A stretch of DNA of 64,000 bases from Aquanectria penicillioides (GCA_003415625.1 PYIU01000006.1:1302001-1366000); one strand, 5' to 3'; shown: positions 35,212-46,958, numbered from the stretch's first letter. The notes: generated from the sequence alone by a model not told the origin. Numbers and translations: made by a program.

Positions 35212-35786
35212 GCTCCCTTGGTGTATATGAGGCAAAAGGGTAAACAGATGATTCAGACAATTTGATAATAGAAGGTTTTTCTGTATAATTTCTACGTGAA
35301 ATACATGTCTTGTTTAATTATTGTACTCTCAACCTATAGAGGACTAGTAAAGGCACCAGTATTGAGGGTTCGATAATAAGTATTCCATGTGGCTCGCCCA
35401 AATGAAGAGCCGCAATAGTAGCCGTGGCTCCCAGCAACTCATGACTTAGACGCAAGCCCAACGGGCTATAGAAGACTTGTGAGCTACGGGCGAACTACTG
35501 GGGACTAAGAGGACATGAAAATAGAGCTCTTATGCTCACTTTGTGGAGTCTCATTGAATAGAAAGCTTTAGTTGGGCCCTTACCCACTCCCTTGGCCCTT
35601 CATTCATGCTACCCATGCAACGGCGCATCAATTGGCGTCGGCTTGCTAATGTGATATCATAATTCCGAAAAGTTTTCGAACTATCGAGCTTTAGTAAGGG
35701 TGCAGCTCGTACAGATTGAATGCTGGTAAAATAAATTTGCGTCGGGATTGGTTTTGACCTGATACGTCTAGTTGTCGGCTATACTC
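35212..35786. other. Intergenic region between convergent genes
   Basis: This holds the 3' ends of the permease (+) and the F-box gene (-). No gene or RNA was recognised. Confidence 0.5.
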
Positions 35787-36743
35787 TCAAGCTCGAATAG
35801 GAAGCTTTCGTTGTTGTGCAGTTTTCCAGATGTTTTTTGCATGTCCGCACTCCTGGAAATGGTTCAAGAATCTGTCTCTGCTATACACGCGCTGCCGACG
35901 CTTAAATGCTTCCTCGGAAGGCTCTATTCTCATCGCCGCCTGGCATCCTTTGCAAGAGACTCCGGTTTGGATCTCCCCTGTTCTCGGGCTGAAGCATGAC
36001 AGCGCAACAGAGGCTTCGAAACCAAAGCCGGGCAAGTGTATCTCCGAGAAGTAGTATGACGGCACCGGCTCCGGGTGTCCGGTTGATCGTAGAAGCTTGA
36101 TGCAATGTTTCTCTGCAACAAGCAATGTTCGGCTTCCGCGCACTGAGTTGGCTGCACTGTGCATCGTGGAAAGGGTATGGAAGATTGGGACCGACTCCTT
36201 GACTTGGTCGACCGACAATTTACACTCGGTGGCCAACCTGTCGAGACGTGCTGCGCTCAATCCGGCTGCCGACTCGATGCAGGCAAAGCAGCATTTGGTG
36301 ACGGTGGGCAGAAAGAGATATCCTGCAAAGAAGCCGCAGGACTGGCAGTCCTGTGTCAAAAGGGCCTTGTGCAGCGTCGTTATCGCGACATGGCGGCCGA
36401 TATCGGTTCGGAGGATGGCGCAGAGGCTCTGGAGCGCATGGTCGCCGACTTGGTGATATTCTGGAATCGATGCAGTGACGGCTCGGGCGCGGCGACTGAC
36501 TTGGCTGAAGAGGAAGCCGGCCTCGACGTCGAGCATGAGGCAGATGTTGGACAAGATCTCTACGGGGAGAACATCGAGCGATCCGAGACCCGAATCGGGG
36601 CTCTCTCCGAACGTCTTAAAGATGGACGAACGGACCAGGTCGCAGTGGCGGGTCTCAATCTGGATGACGGAGCGACCAAAATCCTCGCAGTGGTACGAGG
36701 CGGCCTGAAGAATTGATTCCGCGTCTTCCATGTCAATTGCCAT
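35787..36743 (-). CDS. F-box-like protein with Cys clusters
   Basis: An intronless 318-residue frame starting at MAIDMEDAESIL. An F-box-like helix set lies around residues 53-85 (SLDVLPVEILSNICLMLDVEAGFLFSQVSRRAR), which would bind Skp1 in an SCF ubiquitin ligase. Next comes a Cys cluster, C-x2-C-GFFAGYLFLPTVTK-C-C-x2-C, and near the C-terminus a second one, SCKGC..., followed by FLNHFQECGHA. This layout (F-box, Cys4 motif, C-terminal Cys pair) matches a large group of filamentous-fungal F-box proteins; the target is unknown. A longer in-frame start at 36938 adds a Pro/Arg-rich leader and was rejected. Confidence 0.75.
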   Translation of the reverse strand: MAIDMEDAESILQAASYHCEDFGRSVIQIETRHCDLVRSSIFKTFGESPDSGLGSLDVLPVEILSNICLMLDVEAGFLFSQVSRRARAVTASIPEYHQVGDHALQSLCAILRTDIGRHVAITTLHKALLTQDCQSCGFFAGYLFLPTVTKCCFACIESAAGLSAARLDRLATECKLSVDQVKESVPIFHTLSTMHSAANSVRGSRTLLVAEKHCIKLLRSTGHPEPVPSYYFSEIHLPGFGFEASVALSCFSPRTGEIQTGVSCKGCQAAMRIEPSEEAFKRRQRVYSRDRFLNHFQECGHAKNIWKTAQQRKLPIRA

Positions 36744-38156
36744 GGTGTTTGTATGAGGGAACACCACTCCTCGTTGAGGGGGCCAGTTGAGGGTGTGGCG
36801 TAGACTAGTTGGGGGGATTAGATTGATAAGATAATCAGTTGATCGGGCTTTGGGCGGAAGCGGGAGGAGTCTGAGCGGTTTTGTGGGTGGGGAGTGGCAG
36901 CTGTCAGAAAGCGACGGGAAAAGCCGTGAACGCGACAAGACGCGTTGATTGATAGGGGATAATCAGGTCCATGCTTGGAAATCCGACCTCGGGTCCATGC
37001 GTCTAACAAGGGACGACCCTCTTGGCTAAGCCTGGGACGCCTGGTTGTCAACTCGGCAGTGGATGATGTGGCTGTCTGTCGCAACTGCGCCAGTTTCTTT
37101 CTTTGCCCATAGAGCCGGCGGTGTAGAGACATCACGAGTTAACTGCAGTAGCATTTTGAACATGCAGAAGAGAAATATTAAGAGTAGTGCTATTCGCAAG
37201 AATAAGCTCCGAATTCAGCTGGGTGCATCAATTGGCTTCTCACGCAGGGTTCCTCTCCTCTACACTTCCGAGAATCGTGTTGGTCCAATGTGTACACCGG
37301 TTTGTCATGTCCAACCCGCCGATGCTCTCGCTGATAGCCACAACCAACGAGTTTGAATAACAAATGATCGTCACAGATGCAAGTGATTTGCTACAACACT
37401 CAACAGGGCCGAATATTCAGTCTGTCCCTCTCCCCCACTCCTCCAACAACGCCTCCACTTTGGGCGGACCCAGTCCTTGGCTTGGGTCCAAAGCAACGTC
37501 AGCACCATCACCAACGGCCGCTCGCTCCACATTGGAAATATATCATCTCCAAGATCCCAACACGGCATCCAATTACCATCAATTGAAGTGACAGAATGGT
37601 GGTCAGCATGCAGAAAACAGGTTCGCACTGTCTGCTCCGCCGTTTCGACTGTGAGCGGCCTGGTTTGCAAGCCTGTCGCCAAACAGGTCAAGAACCAATG
37701 AGCCTCGCCGCGAGGCTTCTAGTCGGCCTCCCGCAGAGCTCCTGCACAGCTTCCCGCAGAAATATTGGGAGGCCTTCTGCAGATTGCATGTCCACCACGC
37801 ACAATCCATGGCTTCTGGTTTGCTGTTTTCAAATTCCCTCGTCGTTTACATTTTGCTGAGACCATGACGCCACCACCTCCGCCTCAAGGTCCAAGCGGGT
37901 CGCCAAGGGTCGCCTTGGTTCTAGCCAGTTCTCTTGGAAGACAATGTGCAATGGATGAAGAATCTCACACTGGCTACGTCGGGCATGATCATGTCGCCCA
38001 GAGTCTCTAGACTGTTGCTTCTACCCAAGCTGGTTGGTTCTCAGGCTGTGGGAGAGAGAAAAACACATAAATTGGCGGTCCGGCAACTCCCTCCATTGTG
38101 GAACAATTCAGTCTCCTCAAGGCATTCAAACCACTAAACTTTCTACAAAATCTTAT
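36744..38156. other. Intergenic region between divergent genes
   Basis: A 1.4-kb gap between the F-box gene (-) and the zinc-finger gene (+), holding both promoters. Only short frames without domain character occur, for example at 37364-37591 (+) and 37371-37691 (-). Confidence 0.5.
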
Positions 38157-39162
38157 ATGACTCGAGGGTCTGACAACAACTCCGAGCAAGACGGGTTCGC
38201 GGAGCACGCCTCTGTGGACCCGTCCTACATCCCAAACCGTCAGTACCCCTGTTCTTTGATCCTTGTGTATGGCTAACACCCGATTCCCCCTGTAGTTATG
38301 AACGAATATCAGTTTGGTGACACAGAAGTATGGGATCTTGATGTCTCTCCCAGCGACATGACCCTTGCGAGCTCTGCTGATGACCCATCCTTCTTGATGT
38401 CGGCCAGTAGCAGCCCGGCTCAAAACAACGGTTTCTACGATTCATTCGAATTAATTGAAGGATATGATTCTTATGTTGATTCTTCATTTTCTGATCCTCA
38501 CATTGCACTTCATCTCGAGCTTCCTCATCAATCCCTACCCACCTTTGAACAAGTATCTCCGGAACTTGAATACCCTGAACTTCCACAGGTTGCGCCATCC
38601 ACCCTGTAGAGTGAGCAACCTATGTTAAATCAGGAAAGTTCTTTCTCCACATCTACTTCAACAGCGGTGACTACGGACGATGATCGACAATCACATTCAT
38701 TTCGAAGATCCAGCCCCTCAGAAGCTCCATCCACGACACATGCAAAGCCCAGAACTAAGAGGAAACTTGAGTTTGATGAACATCCATTTTACTGTCCTGA
38801 AAAAGACGAGTTTGTGGAGAACCAACGCTACGTATGCCACGGATATGAAAAACTCCCTGGCACGGCCTGTACCGAGGTGTTTGATACAGCGTCGAAGCGA
38901 AGGTAAGTCAATGCATTCTGGATCCTACCAAATAATATGAGCTAAAAGGTTCAGGAAACACATTCGAACTCATGCCCAACCAGTTCAGTGTCCGAAGTGT
39001 CAGGTGGTGACGATGGCTACACAACGAGATATGCGCCGACATGTGAAGTCTCATGACGCAAAGAAAACAAAATTCTTATGCAGATCATGTATGAAGACTT
39101 TTACAAGGGAAGACAACCTTAAAAGGCATATGAAGAAATCCCACCCAGAAGTTGAAGGATAA
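38157..39162 (+). CDS. C2H2 zinc-finger protein
   Basis: A probable nuclear DNA-binding protein of 281 residues. Proposed exons: 38157-38238, 38296-38552, 38610-38902 and 38949-39162, all in phase. The N-terminal half is acidic and Ser-rich (DTEVWDLDVSPSD, YDSFELIEGYDSY), suited to activation. Two C2H2 fingers end the protein: CPKC-x12-HVKSH and CRSC-x12-HMKKSH. A degenerate finger-like unit (VCHGYEKLPGTACTEVF...HIRTH) precedes them. The second intron (38553-38609, 57 nt, GTATCT..CTGTAG) is inferred because it removes an in-frame TAG at 38607-38609; the frame continues unchanged on both sides. If that intron is not spliced, the product ends at residue 132 before the fingers and the gene would be broken. 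The exon 1 start is the first ATG after an in-frame open leader and is uncertain. Confidence 0.72.
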
Positions 39163-39566
39163 TGGCTCAGCCAGGAACGGGTGTGACTTTCGTTTGCGAA
39201 TATGTTTTAGTCTATTCCAACGCTCTTTAGCGCATTTCTCCCTATTCATTTTTTCTCCTCGGTACCCTTTGTGAATTTCTTCTCTGAAAGCCAGAAAGTT
39301 TCAGCTTAATGGGCGAGCGAAACCCCTTCGTCGTCAAATTATCTTAGCCCTTGTGCCTGGTTCCAAAATATGATGGTTACTTGCGCAGAAGACAATCCGT
39401 GCCATATCGGCGTCCCAGAGCTCGTTGTCTCAAAAGTTCGATACGATCTCGTTGAGAATGACTAATATTTGATTTGTCTGCAAGCTATCATGCGACAGGC
39501 CCTATGCTATGAAAGAAACCAGGAAACAGGAAGAAGAAAGAAGGGATTAAGAAAGCAAAGCAAAAA
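39163..39566. other. Intergenic region between convergent genes
   Basis: The 3' ends of the zinc-finger gene (+) and the deaminase-like gene (-) meet here. Nothing else was seen. Confidence 0.4.
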
Positions 39567-41171
39567 TCACAATTCAACGCCTCCCTCAGTGTCAGAGTCT
39601 ATCTCCGTCGAGCCATCCCCTCCATCGCCATTAATTTCATGCCCGATAGAAGAGCCTAAAAACTCTGCATCCAGTAAGTACGATACCCAGAACAGTAGAA
39701 ATTCCAGGAGAAGAGCTTTTGCTTAACCCACCTTGGTCAATCCCATCATCGTCGGGAAATTCCCCCTCGAGTTCGGACAAATCATACAAGTCTTCGTTCA
39801 AGTCATCAGAAGTGGTCAGACCCGTGACGGAATCCGCCCGCTCATTATTGGCGTTCTTTGGTCGCTTGATATACTCTTGGGCAACCAAGCAAAGGTCGTT
39901 GCGAATTAAATTCATCAAATCTCTCTGTTGTACGTAGCCTTCGTCTTTCCCTCCTTCTGGGAGCAAAATAGGGCCACAGTTGAGATAGATCTTCTGGTGT
40001 GAATCAGGCTCAACGCAAGCGGCTGGGTGATGGCGAAAATACAGCTTGCAGAAGAGGCAGGCATACTTGCTCGTCCCGATGAAGCGGTCCCCGTAGGCAA
40101 ACTCCAGCTCATCTTGGTAAAACTTTTCGAGCATTTGGATCTCGCAGTGAACTCGTGGCTTTACTCTCTGCTCTTCGTAGATCTTCATGATTTTTGCCAT
40201 GAGGCCCATGTCATCATCAAGTTTCTTCATGTATCCTTCATACTCGATGTGAGAGCCTCCTTTTAGAGGCATCCGCCCAATAATTCCGTTTAGGTTAGTT
40301 TGTGAATCTGCCTGGGGTGGTGGAACGCCCGGGGTGGCGTGACTGCATCAACACGGTAGCTTTCTGTTAGATGGGCAAGACGTGTGGAGTCTTGGATGAG
40401 TTCCGTAGTGACACGGATATGGTTCGCGAGCCTTCCAATTAAATGTCTGATAATCCTGAATTTCTCCAGGCTTTCTGTCGAGTCCCCATCTGTCACCAAC
40501 TCTTGTCCAAGGTTAAGGAGCGTCTGCATTTGTGCGTCGGTCCGCATGTCGTAAGCAGACTGACATGTGGTATATACATCTGCCTTTTTGTTGAACTGAA
40601 TCCTCCGCAGCCAGGCAATTAGCGAATCTCTGGCTGTATTTAAGTTAAAAACCACAATATAATCGACATTTCATCTTGGCTATGACTCACCTTCCGCGGA
40701 AATAGCAAATGTTCTTGTTGTCAGCTCACCCTCGCATCTCCTGGCTGCATTGGACAGGATCCTGGATTCTTCCAAGATCCTCTTCTTGGAGAAATCGCAA
40801 CACAACTTAGTTATCGATTCCGGGCCTACTTTGGCCTTGCGTGCCATCGGGATACGCTTTAGCAATGCCAGGACCGAATTCAAGAAACTGACAACTTCTT
40901 TTGGTGGTCCAGCATTCGAGGTGACCCAGAATTTGAAGCCATTCTCTTTCTTCTCAATAGCAACAGAGGTTGTAGTATTCCCGCCTTTTCCATAATCGCA
41001 AATGAAGGCCAAGTTCTTGATGAATCTTCGCCGGCAGTCCCGAAGGTCCGCAAGATTGAGGCTGTTGAATGTGTGCGGGCCAGTGACTCTACATAGAATA
41101 TGCAAAACGATGATGACTTCGAAGAACCGAGCCAACAGCCTCGAATACTTGTCTAGTCTTGGTTTTCCCAT
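39567..41171 (-). CDS. Deaminase-fold-like fungal protein (OTT_1508-like), 5' end uncertain
   Basis: Proposed exons in coding order: 40691-41171, 40355-40633, 39732-40307 and 39567-39655, in phase, 474 residues. The C-terminal half has the zinc-dependent deaminase pattern: RVHCEIQMLEKF (H and E), then FIGTSKYACLFCKLYFRHHP (C-x2-C). This resembles the OTT_1508-like group of the cytidine/nucleic-acid deaminase superfamily, which is common as lineage-specific genes in fungi; that assignment is from memory of the motif. The N-terminal half is helical with no known motif. The third intron is the least certain: 40308-40354 fits phase, but a 41-nt alternative also does. The last intron (39656-39731) replaces a non-conserved tail with an acidic Gly/Ser one. 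There may be further 5' exons in 41172-41500. Substrate is unknown. Confidence 0.6.
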
Positions 41172-42557
41172 TGTAACTGAGATTGATTAGTCGAAAATGT
41201 TTTTGGGTCGTCAGGCTTTTGGACATGTGTGATCAGGCTGGGCATATATCTGTCCGGTCTCGTCCCGCCCAACTTGCAGAGGAAAGTCGGCATCAAATCG
41301 CGGGCATTATTGAGGCACAGTCGCCCATATGTATTCATGGTGTCATTTCTATGCAAGAGGCCCATTGGTGGCCATCCTGCAGAATGCCTTGCGATGCGAA
41401 TGCCTCTGAGTGAAAGTACCAACCAAAATGTGGTCGGCCTCCCGCATAGAGCGGGGGATGTGCACTTTCTGAGGGATGTTGGTTGATCGATTTCTTCTCA
41501 CTTAGGAAAAGAATAAGCGCCGAATATCACGGAAGAATCTAGTAGGTTCAATAATGGCAAGCAGGCAGACCTTTTGAGTGTTTTATTTGAGCTTAGACGG
41601 CTACAACAGTTATAGTGTGTATGAAAGGCCTTCGTCCTCAAGTGAGATTGACGAGGTATCTTTTAACACCTATCCCGCCAAGAACAGATTGAACAGAAGC
41701 GAAGGGACCATAAAAGCTCGCCAATCGAATTCCTAGCACCGCAATGAGGAAAATTGTTACCAAGCACCCGATGCTTATGCTGAAGTATAGGGTATCCTAC
41801 CAAGGGATTGGCGCACGGTGTTGCTTCGGTTAACGGATGCAGAGTGCAGCAAATCACGCGGTTGTGCTGCAGTGATACTCTACCACAAGTGCAAAGTGGA
41901 AAAAAATTTTCAACTTGGGTAATGGGATAACCTGGTAGTCAACAAATTTCTGCATCTTCCAACATTGACTGTGCTACCAGGCCAGGCCGCATCGCATCGG
42001 CCGAAGCAACCGACCCAAAGCTTTAGCACTGGCGACAGGCATGGGGGCAGTGGTTCTCTAGACCAGCGCAGTGGGGTTTCTGGCCCCAACCAAGGCGGCC
42101 AACAGTGCTGCGAAACATTTTTGCGGACAGGGCTCCAGCTAGCTAAGCTGTAGAGACGTTCTAAAATGCGGGGCAGGCGTCCACTGTAACGGAAAATCGG
42201 GCGCCACAGTGCACGGATTGTTAGGGTTGGGTGGGCCAACTTCTAAAATTTCCATGTCGCCAGTGCGCTAAAATTTGGCCCGTAGCCGTCCCGCACAGTG
42301 CGGGCGTTGGGCGCGCGACGCGTCCATACAGCGGACGGCGGCAGGGCGGCCATCAGAATTTCTGAGCGACCCATCCAATTGGATCTACGACTAAAGCAAA
42401 ATGGCCGATGGACCAAGCCAACTTCGTTTGTAAAACCAGACGTCCCCTCATTCATTCATTCATTCATTCATCCATCCCGTCCGCATTCCGCCCTGGACGT
42501 TAGTCTCACCAGCGCCTATTCCTGGCCCTCGCTGCCAGCAGTCAACGCTCGCCTGCC
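41172..42557. other. Intergenic region between divergent genes
   Basis: The left 300 bases may hold additional 5' exons of the deaminase-like gene: an acceptor-like TCTCAG precedes its ATG and a minus-strand frame is open at 41172-41422. The rest should be the promoter and leader of the F-box/ankyrin gene, with a (CATT)n tract at 42449-42470. Confidence 0.4.
42449..42470. repeat. (CATT)n microsatellite in the 5' leader region
   Basis: Five and a half CATT units, about 90 bp upstream of the ATG of the F-box/ankyrin gene. Confidence 0.9.
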
Positions 42558-45266
42558 ATGTTGACTCTGGACCGGCTTCCCAACGAGGTGCTGCACACCA
42601 TCGCCTCGTCCCTCCACAAAAAGTACGATATCGCCGCCCTCGCTCGAGCAAACCGCCACTGCTACCACATCGCGAGCCCCATCCTCTGGAAGCGCGAGGC
42701 CCAGTCGGACCGTCCGGGTGCCCTTCACTGGGCTACCGAGCATGGCGACCTCAATGTCTTCAATCGCGCCCTCGCCGCCGGCGTCAGCCCGAGCCGAACC
42801 GCTTTTGCCCACAAACCAAAGTCACGCATCGAACCCAAGTACAAGTGGTGGAATTATCACAGCTCCTACTACGACGACCCCGCCTGGCGAATCGACGACG
42901 ACGAGGCCTCGGTTGACCTCGATTCCTCATATGTCCTCCACAACGATTGCAACTGCTTCGAGGGCGGCTGCGATGACGGAATCTTCAACGACTGCTCTTG
43001 GGAGCCTATCCATGTCGCTGCCAGCAAGGGGCGGATTGATATGATTGAGATTCTCCTGGAGAAGGGCGCAAAAATCGATGCTTTCTCCTGGGGTCTCTGC
43101 CTGTGCCGTCCACACCTGCCCATCGAGGCCTTTAGCGATTCTCGAGCCGTCGATGAAGAGGAACTGGAGGACCTACATGGCGGTGGCTGGACGCCTCTAC
43201 ACATCGCCATCTGCCATGGCCAGTTTGAAACGGCAAAATATTTGCTAAAGCGGGGAGCTTCCCACATCATCTACCAGGGGATTGACTTTGAGTTGGACGT
43301 GACAGCCTGGAGGGATGATGAGGTTCCGAGGGACTCAAGCAGGTTTCGCCTGACTGCGATGCATCACGCCGCTAAACACAACCAACTGGAGTTGCTTCAG
43401 TTCCTCGTCGAAGGAAAATACCAGGACACTGTGGATGCTGAAGGGCCGTTCATGGGCACGCCGCTGTTCCAAGCCATCTGGTACGGCCACTGGGACACAG
43501 TTGTGCCTTGGCTACTGAAGAATGGCGCCGATATTAATAATCGACTCATCGAAACCCACCTTACACCATTAATGATGGCTTGCTACTCTCGACGCTTTGA
43601 TGATGCTGCAAAGCTCATCGACCTGGGTGCAAGTGTTACTACTTTGTCCATCCACCAGTTTACCATTCTCCATTTGATCCTCGGCCCGGGTCAGTTGCGG
43701 TTTGACGACTACGGAGAGATGCATGTTAAAGAAAAACCGAAAGGCAACATCACGGAAGCCGAGATTATTGAAAAGTTCATAGCGAAAGGCTTCCCTGTCA
43801 ATGCTCGGGAAGGCCTGCTGGGTATGACGCCATTGATGGTTGCGAGTGCGAGTTGCAACATTGATGCCATGAAGGCGCTGATAAAGGGGGGAGCGGATGT
43901 AAATGCCCTTGATCACGATGGTCTCACAGCCCTTGCTCGAATTGGCGAGGCCGCTGAGGGATCGACCATATCTGGACTGCACGAGGCTGGGAAACTGCTT
44001 TTGGAAGCAGGTGCAAAACTAAAGGACTCAATGGAGGACTTGACCCCCCTAAATGTCATCTGTTCACGTCGTTGCGAGACGTACTCGAGTCGTGATTGGG
44101 AGGAGCAGCATGCTCAGCTGGCCAAGCTCCTGATCGAAAATGGTGCTGACCCCAACGAAAAGGGCATCTCTGCAAATCGACCATTTACTGAGGCTCTCTT
44201 GCACGGAAATTATAGCCTTGCCCGGGCAATTCTCGAAAGCGGTGGCCGTCCAGAGGCAAACGACATTGAAGATCTCTTGAGCAAGGCAGTCAAGGACATG
44301 TATGATGATGGCAAGACAGAATTTATCGTGGGATTGAAGTTTGCCGACTATGGAATGACTGGGCCATCCGAAGAGTTCTTGTCACAACTGATTCAGACAG
44401 CATTGAGCGAGCAACTATGGACACGTGCTGCGGATCTCATCAAAGCGATCCCAGCACTGTCCAAGGAAGTACGCAAGGGCCTGATACATCGATGTTTACT
44501 GAACGGGTCTCTAACTGGCGATGATCCATCCACACTAGTTCAAACGCTCTTGAACCTAGGCGAGGACCCCAATGAGTTGTGGGAAGGCGAGCCGCCAATA
44601 TACTACAGCCTCAAGTCTGGATACTGCTGGCGGTCCACGCCCGTCTTGGTGAACGCCGGGGCGGACATTGACTTGTCGACAACTGCGATGCCTGATGGTG
44701 CTTTCATGTATTCGATCAACCAAGGGTATCAGTCGCAGTCGTTGCAAATGCTGGCTAGGCATCCTGACGTGCTTCGTGAGAGACCTGAAAGACTCCATCA
44801 AGAATGCTGGGCATCCGTGATTCGATGGGATCATGGCGTGCAAGCTTCAGGGAGACGGCAGAGGGACGAACCGGACATTCCATATTTGTATTGGAATATT
44901 GCGTTCCGACTAATTGGTGCGGGTCTTCGAACCGACGTAGCGCTCAAAGATGGACGCGAGGTTAAATCGATTGTGGAGCAAGCGGTGCCGACGGATTACA
45001 GTCTAGGACTGATAGAGCAAAAGGTGTTGGAGAAGTTCGATATCCCATATGAGGAGCCGGTAATGCCCTCGGATGACGGGTACAGCGACTATGAGGAAGA
45101 TGAGCTTGGTGTGCTCGGGGAGCTAATGTCAGATGATGGCGACGAGACCTGGGCAGATGATGATTTCGACTCAGACCTTCATGGAGATGAAGATGAAGAC
45201 GAAGATGACGACGACGACGGTGGCTTGCCTATGCCCATGCCGTTGTTATTTGGGTTCTACATGTGA
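42558..45266 (+). CDS. F-box/ankyrin-repeat protein
   Basis: An intronless 902-residue frame. The N-terminus MLTLDRLPNEVLHTIASSL...ALARANRHCYHIASPILWKR is an F-box, the Skp1-binding part of SCF ubiquitin ligases. Ankyrin repeats follow: LHWATEHGDLNVFNRALAAG (residues about 55-74), then EPIHVAASKGRIDMIEILLEKGA, TPLHIAICHGQFETAKYLLKRGA, TAMHHAAKHNQLELLQFLVE, TPLFQAIWYGHWDTVVPWLLKNGADI, TPLMMACYSRRFDDAAKLIDLGA, TPLMVASASCNIDAMKALIKGGADV and several weaker ones to about residue 730. The C-terminus is strongly acidic (SDYEEDELGVLGELMSDDGDE and a long D/E run) and ends in GLPMPMPLLFGFYM. Large F-box/ankyrin proteins are expanded and variable in Pezizomycotina; the target cannot be predicted. Confidence 0.87.
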   Translation: MLTLDRLPNEVLHTIASSLHKKYDIAALARANRHCYHIASPILWKREAQSDRPGALHWATEHGDLNVFNRALAAGVSPSRTAFAHKPKSRIEPKYKWWNYHSSYYDDPAWRIDDDEASVDLDSSYVLHNDCNCFEGGCDDGIFNDCSWEPIHVAASKGRIDMIEILLEKGAKIDAFSWGLCLCRPHLPIEAFSDSRAVDEEELEDLHGGGWTPLHIAICHGQFETAKYLLKRGASHIIYQGIDFELDVTAWRDDEVPRDSSRFRLTAMHHAAKHNQLELLQFLVEGKYQDTVDAEGPFMGTPLFQAIWYGHWDTVVPWLLKNGADINNRLIETHLTPLMMACYSRRFDDAAKLIDLGASVTTLSIHQFTILHLILGPGQLRFDDYGEMHVKEKPKGNITEAEIIEKFIAKGFPVNAREGLLGMTPLMVASASCNIDAMKALIKGGADVNALDHDGLTALARIGEAAEGSTISGLHEAGKLLLEAGAKLKDSMEDLTPLNVICSRRCETYSSRDWEEQHAQLAKLLIENGADPNEKGISANRPFTEALLHGNYSLARAILESGGRPEANDIEDLLSKAVKDMYDDGKTEFIVGLKFADYGMTGPSEEFLSQLIQTALSEQLWTRAADLIKAIPALSKEVRKGLIHRCLLNGSLTGDDPSTLVQTLLNLGEDPNELWEGEPPIYYSLKSGYCWRSTPVLVNAGADIDLSTTAMPDGAFMYSINQGYQSQSLQMLARHPDVLRERPERLHQECWASVIRWDHGVQASGRRQRDEPDIPYLYWNIAFRLIGAGLRTDVALKDGREVKSIVEQAVPTDYSLGLIEQKVLEKFDIPYEEPVMPSDDGYSDYEEDELGVLGELMSDDGDETWADDDFDSDLHGDEDEDEDDDDDGGLPMPMPLLFGFYM

Positions 45267-46958
45267 GAAGTTGAGGATGGGCGTGAGGCGTACATTTTCA
45301 TTTTTCGGGTTTTGGGATACCCCAGCGAGCTTCAGCATGCAAGCGGGATCAACGGTTCACTGGGTGGCGCAATATTCGGCTCATAGATTAAGGTATCTGG
45401 GAAATGGAGGAACCGGAAAATGGGATGTTTCCGGTTGTCTGAATGAGCTGGTAACTGGGAATGAAGTCTATGACAATATTGGGCATCTTGCCAAACACCG
45501 TCTTACACGATATGCAAACGTTGCCCAGTTCGAGCGGGTGTGGGAGGGCTCTGAGTGGCCTAGTTGTCCTATCTTAGAGAGATAGACCAGGAAGCGGAGA
45601 GAAGAAGTTGAGGAACACATATAAGATAGAGACGAGGCAATATAGGCGACTCTTACCTGTTGCCGGGACTATGGAAGAATCAAAGGCAATTTCTCTCACA
45701 TGACGAATCGACATGATAAGTGACGATGACAGCGGTGCGTGGTAAATTACAATCTTCACTACAGACGCTTTGAGTGACACGTCGAGCACTAGCGAAAGTC
45801 ATGATTCTTATCAGCTAGCATGGCTCATGACACGGAAAGTGTCTCACCCAGGTGCCATGACAGGCTAGGCCACGAAAACCCGGGGAATTCACGGTGTTGC
45901 GGAGAGGCAATTGATGCCAGAGACACCAAAAAAAAAAAGGCAACCTTGAGAGCCACCCGGGGGGAGAAGCCAGCTCAGCCGTGCGTCCGAGCACGCCTAA
46001 ATGCGGAACGAAAAATAAAACAAGGGCAAACCAAGGGATGCGGCGGCTGACGAGGACACGGCGTTGCTCGGCTGAGACGACGGCGACAACGGATGTTTGC
46101 TGATGCCGCAGAGCTTGGGAGAAAGGCAGCCTCGGAGATTGAGATGCGAGTGCTGTGTCCTCTCCCCCCCTCCCCGCACGCACTGCCGCATCGGGCAACG
46201 AGAAACGTCCGGATAGCGACGCCGAATAGCGACGGGCGGATGGATGGGGATGGGGATGGGATGATTTATTATCGGATTACTCCCTCGTCGCGGGCGGTCA
46301 AGGATGTTGGGGCAGCTGGGAATAGTAATCTCTTTGTTGGCGTGACTGGGCTGATGCGGGTTTATTTTGTTGTTATTGTTGTTGCTGCTTGATGGTACAT
46401 ATACGGATACAAACGGATGACGACAGGCGCGTTTAGCTAACCGGCAGCAGGGATGAGCTTGCGTTGAAGGGGGTGGAAATGGGGGAGGGATTATACCGGT
46501 GCTCTGTAGTAGGATCAAACGCAATGATGAGCGTAATGCATCGCACAACAGCAACACCAATCTGCGAGGTGTGAGGCGGCTGCTGCGGTGTGTAAGTGCC
46601 TCAATCCTCAACAACGACGGCTCCTTACACTTTCAGGGGGGAAAGGTCATGGGGAGAGGCCAGATTAAACAGCCCCCCCTCACCAGGCAGCATGCTGGGC
46701 GAGGCATATCTCTATGCAAGGCGAGGCATATCCCCATGCAGCAGTGTTAATCTTTGTTCACAGGGCAGGGGTGACATGTCGTGGAGGGTCGCGGGTTTGT
46801 TACGCAACGACCGGCGGCTCTACGGCGGCGGCGTCTTGGGACATGGCATGACACAGGGATGGAAGCAGGGCGTGAAAGGCAGGGCTTGGCCCAAATTCCT
46901 GTTTCCGCTTTGGGGGGTGTAAAAGAAGAGGGTGGGGAGAAGAGAGAGGGAGAGAAGA

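Noticed and set aside
36159..36716. 185-codon plus-strand frame over the F-box gene
   Set aside because: It is a shadow of the minus-strand F-box frame, which has recognisable motifs.
45997..46614. 205-codon minus-strand frame with Asn and Pro/Ile repeats
   Set aside because: Low-complexity translation of simple sequence, with no support.
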